From positions 1,146 through 42,862 of the forward strand of contig NW_019775476.1 of assembly GCF_001039355.2 (NCBI RefSeq): a stretch of DNA of 41,717 nt, given 5' to 3'. The DNA is from Lingula anatina (lineage: Eukaryota > Brachiopoda > Lingulata > Lingulida > Lingulidae). The notes beneath the pieces were generated by a model. That model made no database searches. It was not told the origin of the DNA and saw only the letters and a program-made list of their open reading frames with translations. Position numbers and translations under genes: made by a program. Of the stretch, positions 31,331 to 41,717 are shown piece after piece (position 1 is the stretch's first letter; each line of letters opens with the position of its first letter).

Positions 31331-32293
31331 CACACACTGGACAATAGAATTGTCACCCCTATTGAACCAATACTATGGGGGAGATAAATGACTGTGGAAT
31401 GATATGCTTCTGGTATCATTTTATTTACATCAAATTTCACAAAAAATCACAAAATGAGAACAAAATATACATTCTACCAAAATATGCAGTTTCAAGTCCA
31501 AAATTAGTACTTAGTGGCATAGCCACGTGACCTAATAATAGGTGCCAGTCTACGAGGCAAGGGTTCATAAAAGTGCCGATGCGTTCAGGGCTTATGCTGG
31601 CCCAAGCATGAAACACTGAATATAACAGAGTATGTCTGCTGGTTGGACGGGCATTTGTCCAAGGTTTTGACATATCATTCCACACATTTTCTATTAAGTT
31701 TGCATCCGGACTCTGGGCAGGCAACATCACCCTGCGAATGCCCTGTTGGTCAAACCAATCATCAACTGCCCTGGACCTGTGACAAGGAGCATTGTCATCC
31801 TGGTGAACAAATGGATAATTCCTGTCACCAAACATGTTAGTAATAGATGGTAGCAAGCCTGACTCCAAAACATCGATATATTTCTAGTGATTCATGTTTC
31901 CATCAACCACTATCAATTCGCCCACGCCATGGATGCTGATGCAGCCCCACACCATAATAAATATGCTGCTCCGGGTTCGAAAATTCAGTGCATGTGGTTC
32001 AAATGCTTTACCAGCAGTTCGCCAGCAACGTACCCGTCTGTCATCAGAGGTCAGACCAAAGTGACTCTCATCAGAAACATAACCGTTAGATAATTGCCTG
32101 TATCTTGCCATATTGGAGCAAGACAGGAATAATATTTACTGTACATGTACAAGACCAACAATACAGTTCCATGGTATAGCGGTTTTATACTCATTAGTCA
32201 CATTATAAGTAGAGCAGGCGTTATAACTACCCAAGATCTGCCTACTTTTATTACTCTGATTTAGGGGGTGACACTTCTATTGTCCAGTGTGTG
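31331..32293 (-). mobile_element. Tc1-like transposon, internally deleted (963 bp)
   Basis: Terminal inverted repeats of about 30 bases: CACACACTGGACAATAGAAT at the left and CACACACTGGACAATAGAAG (reverse complement) at the right, both continuing TGTCACCCC. TA dinucleotides flank both ends (31329-31330 and 32294-32295), the Tc1/mariner target duplication. At 963 bp it is shorter than autonomous Tc1 elements (1.2-1.7 kb). It sits in a family B unit whose empty relatives are at 28540 and 33370. Confidence 0.92.
31437..32111 (-). pseudogene. Tc1 transposase remnant, DD34E catalytic domain
   Basis: Catalytic core of a Tc1 transposase. The first Asp is in GYVSDESHFGL, the second in HQDDNAPCH, and the Glu in SPDANLIENVWN, with 34 residues between the second Asp and the Glu. 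It is dead for three visible reasons: the N-terminal DNA-binding (helix-turn-helix) region is absent, a TAG stop interrupts the frame at 31884-31886, and the final ~20 residues have moved to another frame. The ends could still be mobilised by a related transposase supplied elsewhere. Confidence 0.9.
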
Positions 32294-33649
32294 TACTAAT
32301 ACCAAGCCAGGTAAAACGAAATCATTGTCCTACTGTTGGTATGAAAGCAGTTATTTCCAAGTTATCTTTATATTATTACAGTTACTTCGCTATGTGACGA
32401 TCCCGCTACGGACATGTTCTAGGTGCCACCTGTATTTCTAAAATGCCTTTGACGTTGACTTTTCTTTTCATGTCTGTCTGGTTGTCAACACAGGTGAATT
32501 GCACAATTAAATCCCCCCTTTACATCTCGCTATTAATGAACATCGGAAATACCCAGCTGCGCACAACAGTTTTGAGCATATTTTCTAACTTGTAATCAGC
32601 TCTTATGTGAAATTGTTTATTTCTTTAAACTCACTTATTAAGTTTCTGTGTATTCTTTTTCTTTTAAAAAGTCAACGATTGTCTACAAGTACATCAGCTC
32701 TCCGCTTGGTTGTTTGGCTGTCACTGCTCGTAAACAATGCGATATTGTATTAATTTTCACGTCATCGCTATAATGCGAGCTACAGTGCTTTTATATAACA
32801 ATGATACACCTGGATACATTGGCGTACGACATACTTCATTTAATTACTTTCCATTAGTCGCAGAGGTACATCCTTATTACTGGTGTACTGACAAAATCAA
32901 ACATTTAATGGGTATACCGTCAAGCGTTTTTACAGAGTTGCACCGCTATTATGTAGAATATTGATATTGTGACCTTTAAATAACAATTGCAAATAGCTCG
33001 CTTCTTTTCAAGCATTTGTTTGAAATTCTGTTTACACGTGTAGATGAACAATCGCTTCAATTACCTATACAAGTATGGCTACCAAAAACAAACATTCATG
33101 CTTAGAAACGACCAATTGTACACAGGCCTCTCACAATATATTATATATTGACTTGAAATGACCCATTTGGCTGCATTTGACTATATGATTAAATCACAAT
33201 ATATCAATACATTTATGTACTAAATACAATGAATAGAACCTTTATGGCACGACTTTCAACTTTCTGAATTTTGACAGATTGAGGTCTTGCAAATAAATTA
33301 GCCGAGCAGAAAATTAAACATTCTACATGGCAAAGTATTTTTCCAACATAACACAAATTATGAACGCTACCAAGCCAGGTTACCAGAGCAAAATCATTCT
33401 CCCGCCATTATTATTTCGGAGTTATTTTCATATCAATAACTGTTCACAGTTAATTCGCTATATGACTACCCTACCTATTTAATGATTTAAGGAACTCACC
33501 TACTTAGTTTGATCACTTTTCACTAGTCCCAGTGGAACATCCTTATTAATAGTTTGCTGACACAATTAATGATTTAAGGAACTTACTTGAAATCCGTCTG
33601 AGCGGTACCTTCATACAGGTTAACAATATTAATGGGTATAAGTCAATTT

Positions 33650-33901
33650 GTAAGTGCCAGATTCCCTGTTTTATATAAACAAGGTGTAAGTACAGATTCC
33701 TTGTTTTAGCTGTAACAGTTGTGAGTAGTTTTCATTACTTGCNGCACAACTCCTTTATCAAGTTTAAGTCATAACATGGTAAATTCATCATATTATCACG
33801 TAGGTGATGTAAGTGCCAGATTCCCTGTTTTATATAAACAAGGTGTAAGTACAGATTCCTTGTTTTAGCTTTAACAGTTGTGAGTAGTTTTCATTACTTG
33901 C
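33650..33901 (+). repeat. 93-bp direct duplication around a single N
   Basis: 33650-33742 and 33809-33901 differ at about one base (AGCTGTAACAG against AGCTTTAACAG). The first copy ends exactly at an ambiguous base (33743). This is more likely an assembly join than a biological repeat. Confidence 0.85.
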
Positions 33902-35160
33902 GTGAGTAGCGCGCTTATTTGAATGTTATTGAGTCATAACGCTACAAGAATCTGTACAAGAAGGGTCTCTCCTGCAGTTAACCGTATTTCCCAACGTAGT
34001 AAAGTGTATTGTAACAGTTCAAAGGGAGAAATCATAATGTAAGTGTTTATACTATCAAATGTGTTTGCATAGTGTATTTATAAGTTTTCTGTATAAATTA
34101 TAAAGGTGAAAAAATAGGTATATAAGATAGAGCACCTGATAGGGTGTGGCCATTAATATGAAATACGATAAATGTTAAATATGAGAACGCATTGGTTTAA
34201 TTATCAACTGTAAACCCTTCCTGTAATTCAGTATATAATGTTTAAATTATGATTATTGCATTATAAGGTAAACTTCATATCATTTGTGTTCATTGTATAG
34301 ATATAGCAAATTTCAAGTCTCGCTATATATAACCGATTTAATGTAATGTAATGTTCAATATATCTAGTAAATTATAGTTTCCTGTATTTATTTATTTCTT
34401 TATGTATTTATTCATTTTATTTATTTATTGTTTTCTTTCCTAGATTATGTACCTTGCTTGCTTGCTTGCTGTCATGCTGACATGCTGACCTGCTGACTAG
34501 TCCATTTACTGTACTGACATAAGCGATGTGAATGGTTACTGAACTGAACATTTAAAATAAAGCATGAGTAACATAAACTCCAATGTCTCAACGATTTCAC
34601 AGGTGATTTCAAAGTAATATTTGGCCTTATCAAATATGTTTTTCATTGCATTAACAAAAATAAGTGAAATGTGTATCAAAGCCCGTTTCTGCAAAATGGT
34701 TACAATATTTTTTTTCTCAGAACATATCTTTGGAAGAACCTGCTAGAAGAGAAGACAGATGTTGTGGGAATTATATACCAATATCATATTCACCATAAAT
34801 CATTGGCATAGAGAGCTAGTGCATCATCTTTATTACCTTAATTGCAAATGACCCACCGTAACAGCTAAAAATAGGTACTTTTGGAACACATAATTGGCTA
34901 TATTTTTGTAAATTGTAATCCGATTATTATAATTCTTTTTTTATTTTGCTCCTATGAACAGTGTCTTTGATATTAGTCTATCAGCAATCTCCAATCATAA
35001 ATTGTTAATTTATCAGACACTTGTAACATTAACCACATTTAATTGTTCATCCTGATTGTGAAACAGCCGAATGTAACTGACATGTGATTTAATAGGTTAC
35101 CCTCGCATCCCCCACCGTCCTTGGCAGAGGATATCACCACTTTGTCAAATGACGTGGTCT
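33902..35160. other. AT-rich intergenic DNA upstream of the TRIM-NHL gene
   Basis: No gene is seen. It includes TTTATT-rich runs near 34385-34435 and a short CTTG/CTGACATG tandem patch at 34452-34500. Confidence 0.5.
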
Positions 35161-35170
35161 GATGTTCGTG

Positions 35171-35177
35171 TATATAA
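35171..35177 (+). promoter_or_regulatory. TATA box of the TRIM-NHL gene
   Basis: TATATAA lies 113 bases before the start codon. A transcript start about 30 bases downstream, near the TTTAGTCACAG stretch (35198-35208), would give a leader of about 90 bases without an upstream ATG in good context. Confidence 0.5.
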
Positions 35178-35289
35178 CCCAGAAGCAGTGTTAACCAGTT
35201 TAGTCACAGACAGAAAGGCCACGAAAAAACGCGACACCATGAAGTGACAAGACTTATAACAGCTTTTTGGCTGTGTGTAAACTTGTGTA

Positions 35290-37131
35290 ATGGCATCAAA
35301 GAAGCTGTACGAGGAGTTCAGTGACAATTTTCTCACGTGTCACATCTGTCTTCACGAGTATGAAGACCCGCGTCTCCTCCCATGCTATCACACTTTCTGC
35401 CTGACTTGTCTTGCCCAGCACGTGGCAGCGAGTGGGACGGGAGGCAACATCACGTGTCCAGTGTGCCGCCAGGAGGCGCCTGTTCCACCGGGTGGGCTGG
35501 AGAAACTTGTCCGTAACTTCTTTTTGTCCAAGGTGAAGGACTTTATGTTGAAAACAGAGAAAAAAGACAAAATGTGCGGTAACTGTCACTCACAAGTTGC
35601 TCAATTTTACTGTCAAGATTGCAAACATTTTTTCTGTGAGAAGTGTCGACAAAAACAGCATAACGCTAAAAAAATTCTGCGGGGACACACAATGATTTCA
35701 GTGTCTGATCACGATAAGCAAGTCCAGGAAGAAATAGACGCTTCGCTATTTTGTGATAAACACAAAGGACAACAGTTAACCTTTTATTGCACAGATGACG
35801 ATGTTGTTGTGTGTCGTGACTGTATTCTCACCAAACACAACAAACACAACTGTGTTGACATTGCAGATGTAGCGGAAATCCACAAAGTAAAAATAAATAG
35901 TGCCTTTAATGATGTATCTAAGAACATTTCACTGTTTGAAAAAGCAGAGTCAGAAATATCAAAGCAACAGAAAGATACAACTAACGCTGTAAACAAAACG
36001 GTGGCCGACATACAACAACAGGAGGCGGATATTATAAAAGAGGTTCAGCGTATTTCTGCTCAGTTGATAGCAGAAGCAATAGACCACGCTGCAACGCACA
36101 TGAAGTCACTCGAGGCTGAGAAAGATCGCATTCAACTACAGAAAGTATCCATCCACAGCACATGTGAGTTTGCCAAACAGCTTGTTCAACATGGCTCCCA
36201 CACGGAGGTGATGACACACGCTAAAAAAATCCGAGCAAGGATGAAAGAACTGAACAATGTTAGACCCACCGTACAGGTAAAAAGAACAGAGATAACTTTC
36301 AGTAAAGGGAGACTTCCAGTGGACTTCTTTGGTCGCGTGAAAAAATGGCTAAATACTGCATCTTTGGTTGGTGAGTTTGATAGTAGTATGAAAGATGTAT
36401 GGGACATATCGTGCAGCCAAAGAGGGACAATATATTTAGTTTCTAACAGGCTGGGTAAACTTACAGCAATATCACCATCTCATAAGGTGATATTCCAGGT
36501 TGATGTACCAGATCCCAGAGGTGTCACCGTGCTCAGTGATGACAGACTGGTGGTTACATGTGATGATGGATGCCGAATGTATTCTTCCTCCGGGAAACAT
36601 GTCAAAACATTTGGTCAGGGTGACATTTCTAACCCCCACGGTGTTACAGTGAACAACAATGGACACATACTTGTCTGTGACGTGGACAATAGATGTATAT
36701 GTGTGTATGACGCTGTGCAGTACAATCTTATCAATAAGATAAGTGTTCCTATGTGTGAAGACCCACTATACATTGCAGTGCTCCCATGTCGTGACACCAT
36801 TGTGGTGAGTGACAGTGATGGACACTGTGTATATGGAGTGACCCCCCAGGGTGATGTAGTGTTCCAGTATGGTACACCAGGTGAGGGAGGCTCAGGTGAT
36901 GGATACCTGGATTACCCCTGGGGAGTGTGTACAGACAGCGTGGGGCACATCTTCATTGCTGACCAATCGAATAACAGGGTGGTTGTTCTGTCCTCAGATG
37001 GCCAACTGTTAAGATACGTGGTGGGTCAACAACAGGTTTCAAGGCCAACGGGTGTGACCACTGATAACAAAGGACAGCTTGTAGTGGGGGAGTATGGAGG
37101 CGAGGTGAAAACATTTCGCTTTGTTCATTAA
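35290..37131 (+). CDS. TRIM-NHL E3 ubiquitin ligase (TRIM2/3/56/71-like)
   Basis: One intronless frame of 613 residues. The RING is C3HC4: C17, C20, C32, H34, C37, C40, C56, C59. B-box 1 begins at C96-x2-C99 (to about 138). B-box 2 begins near residue 151 (LFCDKHKGQQLTFYC). A coiled coil follows at about 195-300. From about 360 to the end are six NHL-type blades, the clearest being YPWGVCTDSVGHIFIADQSN followed by NRVVVLSSDGQLL. There is no filamin domain. By family knowledge it is a cytosolic RING E3 ligase whose NHL propeller binds RNA or protein; such genes are greatly expanded in several marine invertebrates and often linked to immunity. The ATG is the first in frame after a TATA promoter. 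Two truncated 3' copies follow. Substrate unknown. Confidence 0.93.
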   Translation: MASKKLYEEFSDNFLTCHICLHEYEDPRLLPCYHTFCLTCLAQHVAASGTGGNITCPVCRQEAPVPPGGLEKLVRNFFLSKVKDFMLKTEKKDKMCGNCHSQVAQFYCQDCKHFFCEKCRQKQHNAKKILRGHTMISVSDHDKQVQEEIDASLFCDKHKGQQLTFYCTDDDVVVCRDCILTKHNKHNCVDIADVAEIHKVKINSAFNDVSKNISLFEKAESEISKQQKDTTNAVNKTVADIQQQEADIIKEVQRISAQLIAEAIDHAATHMKSLEAEKDRIQLQKVSIHSTCEFAKQLVQHGSHTEVMTHAKKIRARMKELNNVRPTVQVKRTEITFSKGRLPVDFFGRVKKWLNTASLVGEFDSSMKDVWDISCSQRGTIYLVSNRLGKLTAISPSHKVIFQVDVPDPRGVTVLSDDRLVVTCDDGCRMYSSSGKHVKTFGQGDISNPHGVTVNNNGHILVCDVDNRCICVYDAVQYNLINKISVPMCEDPLYIAVLPCRDTIVVSDSDGHCVYGVTPQGDVVFQYGTPGEGGSGDGYLDYPWGVCTDSVGHIFIADQSNNRVVVLSSDGQLLRYVVGQQQVSRPTGVTTDNKGQLVVGEYGGEVKTFRFVH

Positions 37132-38518
37132 CTACAAGTTAAGTAGTATATCAGACGTTACCAGGCAACGTCATTTCTACCACAAAAAGAGAGAAAAATT
37201 ACAGCGAAACTTTGTGAACATTACTTGTTCAATACATAAGTATGGATATTCTTTTAAAATTACAACTGTTATATTGGAAGATGATGATACTGGTTCAAAA
37301 AAATTAGTTATATGATAATGTAGGAGTGGGAAAGTAAAAATATCCATTATGTACACTAACCAATTTCATGTCGAGGTTCAAAAGTGACAACAAAACCAAT
37401 TTAATTATTTCTTTTACTATTTTTCGCACTTTTACAGTCTAGTTATGCTACTGTATTGTAAAACATATATTTTATTTGAGCACTGATATTGTTTAATATG
37501 TTTCTAAAAAAGGACACAGGACGACAAGTTATTTTACCTTCAATGAATCAAATGTACATGAAACAAGCTTTTAAATAAATGCTTTTAAAAATTTCGTCAG
37601 TAATACCAGTATTTACCAGCAGGAATATTGTAACACTTACGTAAGCGCTGGGACATTATGGTTTTACCTCCAACCACCGCGATATCCGCATGAAGACGGA
37701 TAAAGTCACCGCGTCTCCTCATACACTACACGTGTATTATAGCTACTTGAACAGGTCACACTCTTAACTTGAAATCCTAGGTTTAAGGCTCTGTCGATGC
37801 ATTTGTATAGTTCGAAATGCACCCTTGTCACATTTTTCTTTCAAAAGTAAATGAGCAATAACTTATTATTTCTGTGATATCCTTCTTTTCACGTACAAAT
37901 ATGTGAGTTTGGATATAAGTTTATTTTGTTTTACAGAAATTCAAAAATGAATTGCTGACTGCCATTACATCATGCTGTAATAATTTAGCGGGCGTGTGAC
38001 TGGATATATGGGCTTGAAAGATAATTAGATCGCGCAGTTTGTGTTATTTATCTTTTTAATTTTTTTTAATTCTTCCTTTCCATTCCCAAATTTTCATTAG
38101 AAATATCATTTAAAATTAAATGTATTTCACCTTTAAATCTACAAGAAGCATTGGAATGACTTTGAATATTAGCACATTCTGAGACCGCCACGTCGTCAAA
38201 GTTACCATTAAAAATTAAATTAATGTATTCCACGTTGTATTTGTCACTGAAAGGCGACAGGTACGTCATTGCGCATTTATCCAACAGATAACCTAACTTG
38301 AGGGAGTGGCCAGCTCAGATTGGCAGAATGGTCAGTGGCAACGGCTGATTGAAAACTGTTCAAGTAATTTGACCTTTATAATTACAATGTTTTAACAAAT
38401 TTTCCTTTTGGAAGTACGGGAGTATTGTGTGAAGGGCGCACATTCTGTTGTCCACGCTCACCTAAAGCATTCTGCTGCCATCGTTCACCTAAAGCATTCT
38501 TCTGCCCTCGTTCACTTT
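37132..38518 (+). other. 3' flank of the TRIM-NHL gene, unit 1 of a tandem duplication
   Basis: No gene. An AATAAA occurs near 37572. The blocks ACCAATTTCATGTCGAGGTT (37359), ATGAAACAAGCTT (37557), AGTAATACCAGTATTTAC (37600) and CTGTCGATGCATTTGTATAG (37791) recur downstream, near 38949/40852, 39147, 39188/41087 and 41280. Confidence 0.6.
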
Positions 38519-38519
38519 N

Positions 38520-38717
38520 GACACCGTGGGCCACATCTTCATTGTTGACCGGGGGAATAACAGGGTGGTTGTTCTGACCTCAGATGGTCAACTGTTAAGA
38601 TACGTGGTGGGTCCACAACAGGTTTCAGCATCAATGGGTGTGACCATTGATAAGAAAGGACAGTTTGTAGTGGGGGAAGATGAAGGCAAGGTGAAAACAT
38701 TTCGCTATGTTTCCTAA
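38520..38717 (+). pseudogene. Truncated TRIM-NHL copy 2 (last NHL blades only)
   Basis: Begins abruptly after an ambiguous base (38519) with DTVGHIFIVDRGNNRVVVLT and ends at the same position as the full gene (KTFRYVS, stop). It lacks RING, B-boxes, coiled coil and the first four blades. The 66-codon frame is intact and almost identical to copy 3, including its 3' flank. It may be a fragment whose 5' part was lost in the assembly. Confidence 0.8.
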
Positions 38718-40407
38718 CTACAATTTCAGTAATATATCGTCGACATCATTTTATCCACAAAAAGAGAGAAGAATTACAGCCAAACGTTGTAAACATTGCT
38801 TGTTGAATAAATGATTATGGACATTTTTGAAATTACAACTGTAATATTGGAAGATGAAGATATTGGTTGTAAAAAACTATTAGTTATACGATAATGTAGG
38901 AGTGGGAGAGTATCATAACTCATTATGTACGTTTAAATTCCACACTAACCAATTTCATGTCGAGGTTCAAAACTGACAACAAAACAATTTAAATCTTTTT
39001 TTACTCTTTTTGGCACTTTTACAGTCAAGTTATACTACTGTATTATAAAAATACAATGTTTCATTTGAGCACTGATACAGTTTAACGTGTTTCTAAAAAA
39101 GGACACAGTACGACAAGTGATTTTACCTTCAATGAATCAGATGTACATGAAACAAGCTTGTAAATAAATGCTTTTAGAAATATCATCAGTAATACCAGTA
39201 TTTACTGTAAGACCAGCAGGTATATTATAACACTAACGTAAGCGCTGATCAATATCTTTTATTATTTCTATGTTATCCTTCTTTTCATGTACAAATATGT
39301 GAATTTGGATAGAAGTTGTATTTTATTTTACAGAAAAAGAAAAATGAATTGCTGACAGTAATTACATACTATAAAAATGTAGCGGGCGGGCGGGCGTTTG
39401 ACTGGATATATGGGCTTACAAAATAATATTTGTAGTTCTATGAAATTTTAGTGAAGTTTGTGTTATTTATCTTTTTAATTTTTGTTTAATTTATTCTCTC
39501 CATGCCCAGCTTTTCATTAGAAATATCATAAAAATCCAAATGAATTTCATCTTTGAATCTACAATAAGCAATGAAATGATTGTGAACTCTGTAACCGCCT
39601 CGTGGTCAGAATCATCATTAAAAAGTATATTTATTCCACGTTGTACTTGTCACTGAAAGGTGACAGGTACACCATTGCGCATGTGTTTAACAGATATCCC
39701 AACTTTAGGGAGTGGCCAGGTCGGACTGGCAGAATGGTCTGTGGCAACGGCTGATTGAAATCTGTTCAAGTAATTTGACCTTTATAATTACAATGTTTTA
39801 ACAAATTTTCCTTTTGGAAGTACGGGAGTATTGTGTGAAGGGCGCACATTCTGTTGTCCACGCTCACCTAAAGCATTCTGCTGCCAGCGTTCACCTAAAG
39901 CATTCTTCTGCCCTCGTTCACTTAACGCTTTCTGTAGTCTACGAGCCCAATTTTGAGCATAAACATAATGTGACGCCTTGTCTTATGATTAATACAAGAT
40001 GCAGTCACTAGATATTTCAGCTTGTGTTTGATAATTGTCATGTATGATCCAGCTACCAAGTTAATGAACAGTTTTGCTCAGGGAAATTTTAGTTCTCAGC
40101 TAGTAAAAAGTCAGACAAAAGGTGTTCTAGTGTTCTGTTCTAGTGGTCTGTTCAAATATCTGTGGACCTGGCGGAGGGTAGAAACCTTGGCGATAAAGGA
40201 AAAGTTACCCAAATTTCAAGGTCAATAATCACCAATATTTCTTATTATTTTGTACCTTGAGCTTTTTATTTGATTTTTGTAATATTTACCTTATTTTTGT
40301 ATTTGGTTATATAAAAGTTTTAAGCGCATTATATGTTCTGTGCTCAGTCCTATTCTCTTTACACTACAAATTAGATCGATCTTGGTATGGGCACCCAGTC
40401 AAAATCC
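38718..40407 (+). other. 3' flank of copy 2, duplicated spacer
   Basis: Homologous to the flank of the full gene. It includes a stretch (39740-39930) that duplicates 38340-38518 almost exactly (AAGTACGGGAGTATTGTGTG, CACGCTCACCTAAAGCATTC). From about 39925 to 40407 the sequence has no counterpart before copy 2. Confidence 0.6.
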
Positions 40408-40621
40408 TCAAGGAGTGTGTACAGACACCGTGGGCCACATCTTCATTGCTGACCAGGATAATGACAGGGTGGTTGTTCTGACCTCAGATGGTCAACTGTT
40501 GAGATACGTGGTTGGTCCACAGCAGGATTCAGCATCAATGGGTGTGACCATTGATAAGAAAGGACAGTTTGTAGTGGGGGAAGATGAAGGCAAGGTGAAA
40601 ACATTTCGCTATGTTTCCTAA
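40408..40621 (+). pseudogene. Truncated TRIM-NHL copy 3 (last NHL blades only)
   Basis: NHL similarity starts at GVCTDTVGHIFIADQDNDRV and runs to KTFRYVS and a stop, about 70 codons, open. The frame extends upstream to about 40340 without similarity. An acceptor-like pyrimidine/AG site is not obvious. No promoter or RING part lies upstream, so I treat it as a duplication fragment, although a short NHL-only product cannot be excluded. Confidence 0.8.
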
Positions 40622-41453
40622 CTACAATTTCAGTAATATATCGTCGACATCATTTTATCCACAAAAAGAGAGAAGAATTACAGCCAAACGTTGTAAACAT
40701 TGCTTGTTGAATAAATGATTATGGACATTTTTGAAATTACAACTGTAATATTGGAAGGTGAAGATATTGGTTGTAAAAAACTAATAGTTATACTATAATG
40801 TAGGAGTGGCAGAGTGAAATAATTCATTATGTGCGTTTAAATTCCACACTAACCAATTTCATGTCGAGGTTCAAAGGGACAACAAAACAATTTAATTTTT
40901 TTTTACTCTTTTTGGTACTTTTACTATACTTCAACTGTATAATAAAGGTACAATTTTTTTAGCAATGATAAAGTTTGATATGTTTCTAAAAAGAGGCCAC
41001 AGTACGACAAGTGATTTTACCTTCATTAACAAGTTTGCACGTTCTCTTGTATTTTTGTAAATAAATGCTTTTAAAAATATCATCAGTAATAGCAGTATTT
41101 ACTGTGAGACCAGCAGGAATATTGTAACACTAACATTATGGTTTTTACCTCCAATCACCGCGATATCCACATGAAGGCGGATACAAGTCACCGTTACCGC
41201 GTCTCCTCATACACTACACGTTGGTTAGTTACTTGGACCTGAGGTCACACTCTTAACTTGAACTCCTAGGTTTTAGGTTCTGTCGATGCATTTGTATAGC
41301 TCGAAATGCACCTTTGTCACATTTTTTACAAAAGTAAACGAGCAAAATTTTATTAATTCTATGATATCCTTCTTTTCTTGTACAAAAATGAGTCTAGACA
41401 CTAGTTGTATTTTATTGTACAAAAAAAAGAAAGAAAAGAAAATTAATTGCTGA
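40622..41453 (+). other. 3' flank of copy 3
   Basis: No gene. Continues the tandem-duplicated 3' flank, with AATAAA near 40709 and the CACCGCGATATCCACATGAAG block near 41157 matching 37676. Confidence 0.55.
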
Positions 41454-41480
41454 CTCTCTCTCTCTCTTTCTCTCTCTCTC
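41454..41480. repeat. (CT)n microsatellite
   Basis: CT dinucleotide run with one TTT interruption, followed downstream by a poly-T/poly-G tract near 41520-41550. Confidence 0.95.
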
Positions 41481-41717
41481 AAATATTTGCGAAACAATTT
41501 TAACTTACAAGCTTTACAAATTTTTTTTTGGGGGGTGGGGGTGGGGGGCATTTTGGGCAGAGAATACTTGTAGAAATAATAGGCACATGTTATGAAAACG
41601 TGTTACGAAACCTGAAGATCTAAAATCGTGCTTAATTTACAGTCAATTTGTTTTCTCATCATGCTGTATCGGCCGACAGCGCGACAAAGAGCATCAAGGG
41701 AAAAGCATTCATACATT

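Larger units (their letters stand above)
28140..33650 (+). repeat. Repeat family B array
   Basis: A diverged array without genes. The module TATAAAT.AACATTGGAAATACCC.GCGCACAACTC (shown in parts) recurs near 28310, 28805, 29705, 31110 and 32530. Other shared modules are AACTCACC at several places, CCTCGCCATTGTTTGAACAA (29059, 29963), GTAAACAATGCGATA (29903, 32730), and TTATTACTGGT (29314, 32875). Spacing suggests units of about 1.4 kb broken by later insertions: family A copy 3, a (AAAT)n run and a Tc1 element. Confidence 0.7.

Noticed and set aside
35145-36800. Antisense open frames over the TRIM-NHL gene.
   Set aside because: Shadows of a well-supported coding frame.

Overview
The window looks like nuclear DNA from a marine invertebrate. 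It is AT-rich (roughly 35-37% GC by eye), has spliced genes with GT-AG introns, and carries many dispersed and tandem repeats, long (TA)n/(TG)n/poly-C tracts and assembly Ns. An expanded TRIM-NHL gene and death-fold/ROCO genes fit a lophotrochozoan (for example a brachiopod or mollusc) or an amphioxus-like animal. The species cannot be fixed from sequence alone; a brachiopod such as Lingula is my best guess. There are no bacterial operons, CRISPR arrays, or tRNA or rRNA genes that I can recognise.

Layout. (1) About 1-4400: dispersed repeats (families A and C) and AT-rich intergenic DNA. (2) 4412-7531, minus strand: a five-exon gene for a protein of about 522 residues with a death effector domain (DED), two CARD-like domains and an unrecognised C-terminal region. 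(3) About 7700-14430: a candidate 5' exon, a 5' flank shared with the next gene, an orphan pair of exons, and repeats D, C and inverted A. (4) 14912-27239, minus strand: a gene I assemble from 13 exons whose splice phases all agree and whose coding length is an exact multiple of three (937 residues). Its order is DED, Roc GTPase, COR domain, 14-residue repeats, and a C-terminal RHIM-like amyloid motif (VQVG core). An assembly gap of 708 Ns lies in the intron before the RHIM exon. (5) 28140-33650: a diverged repeat array (family B) invaded by a dead 963-bp Tc1 transposon and by a copy of family A. (6) 35290-37131, plus strand: an intact intronless TRIM-NHL gene with a TATA box, followed by two truncated tandem copies of its last NHL blades and 3' flank.

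How the genes relate. The two minus-strand genes are paralogous at the 5' end: same DED, same exon-1 phase, a similar start-codon context, a matching splice acceptor in the 5' leader and a similar stretch about 0.6-0.8 kb upstream. They diverge after exon 1 into a CARD-CARD protein and a Roc-COR-RHIM protein. DED, CARD and RHIM are homotypic assembly modules of innate immune and cell-death signalling, so the pair could be a sensor/adaptor cluster in which a GTPase switch (Roc-COR) controls RHIM amyloid seeding. That role is inference. The DED-Roc-COR-RHIM architecture, with two separately amplified linker exons, is the best candidate here for an undescribed system.
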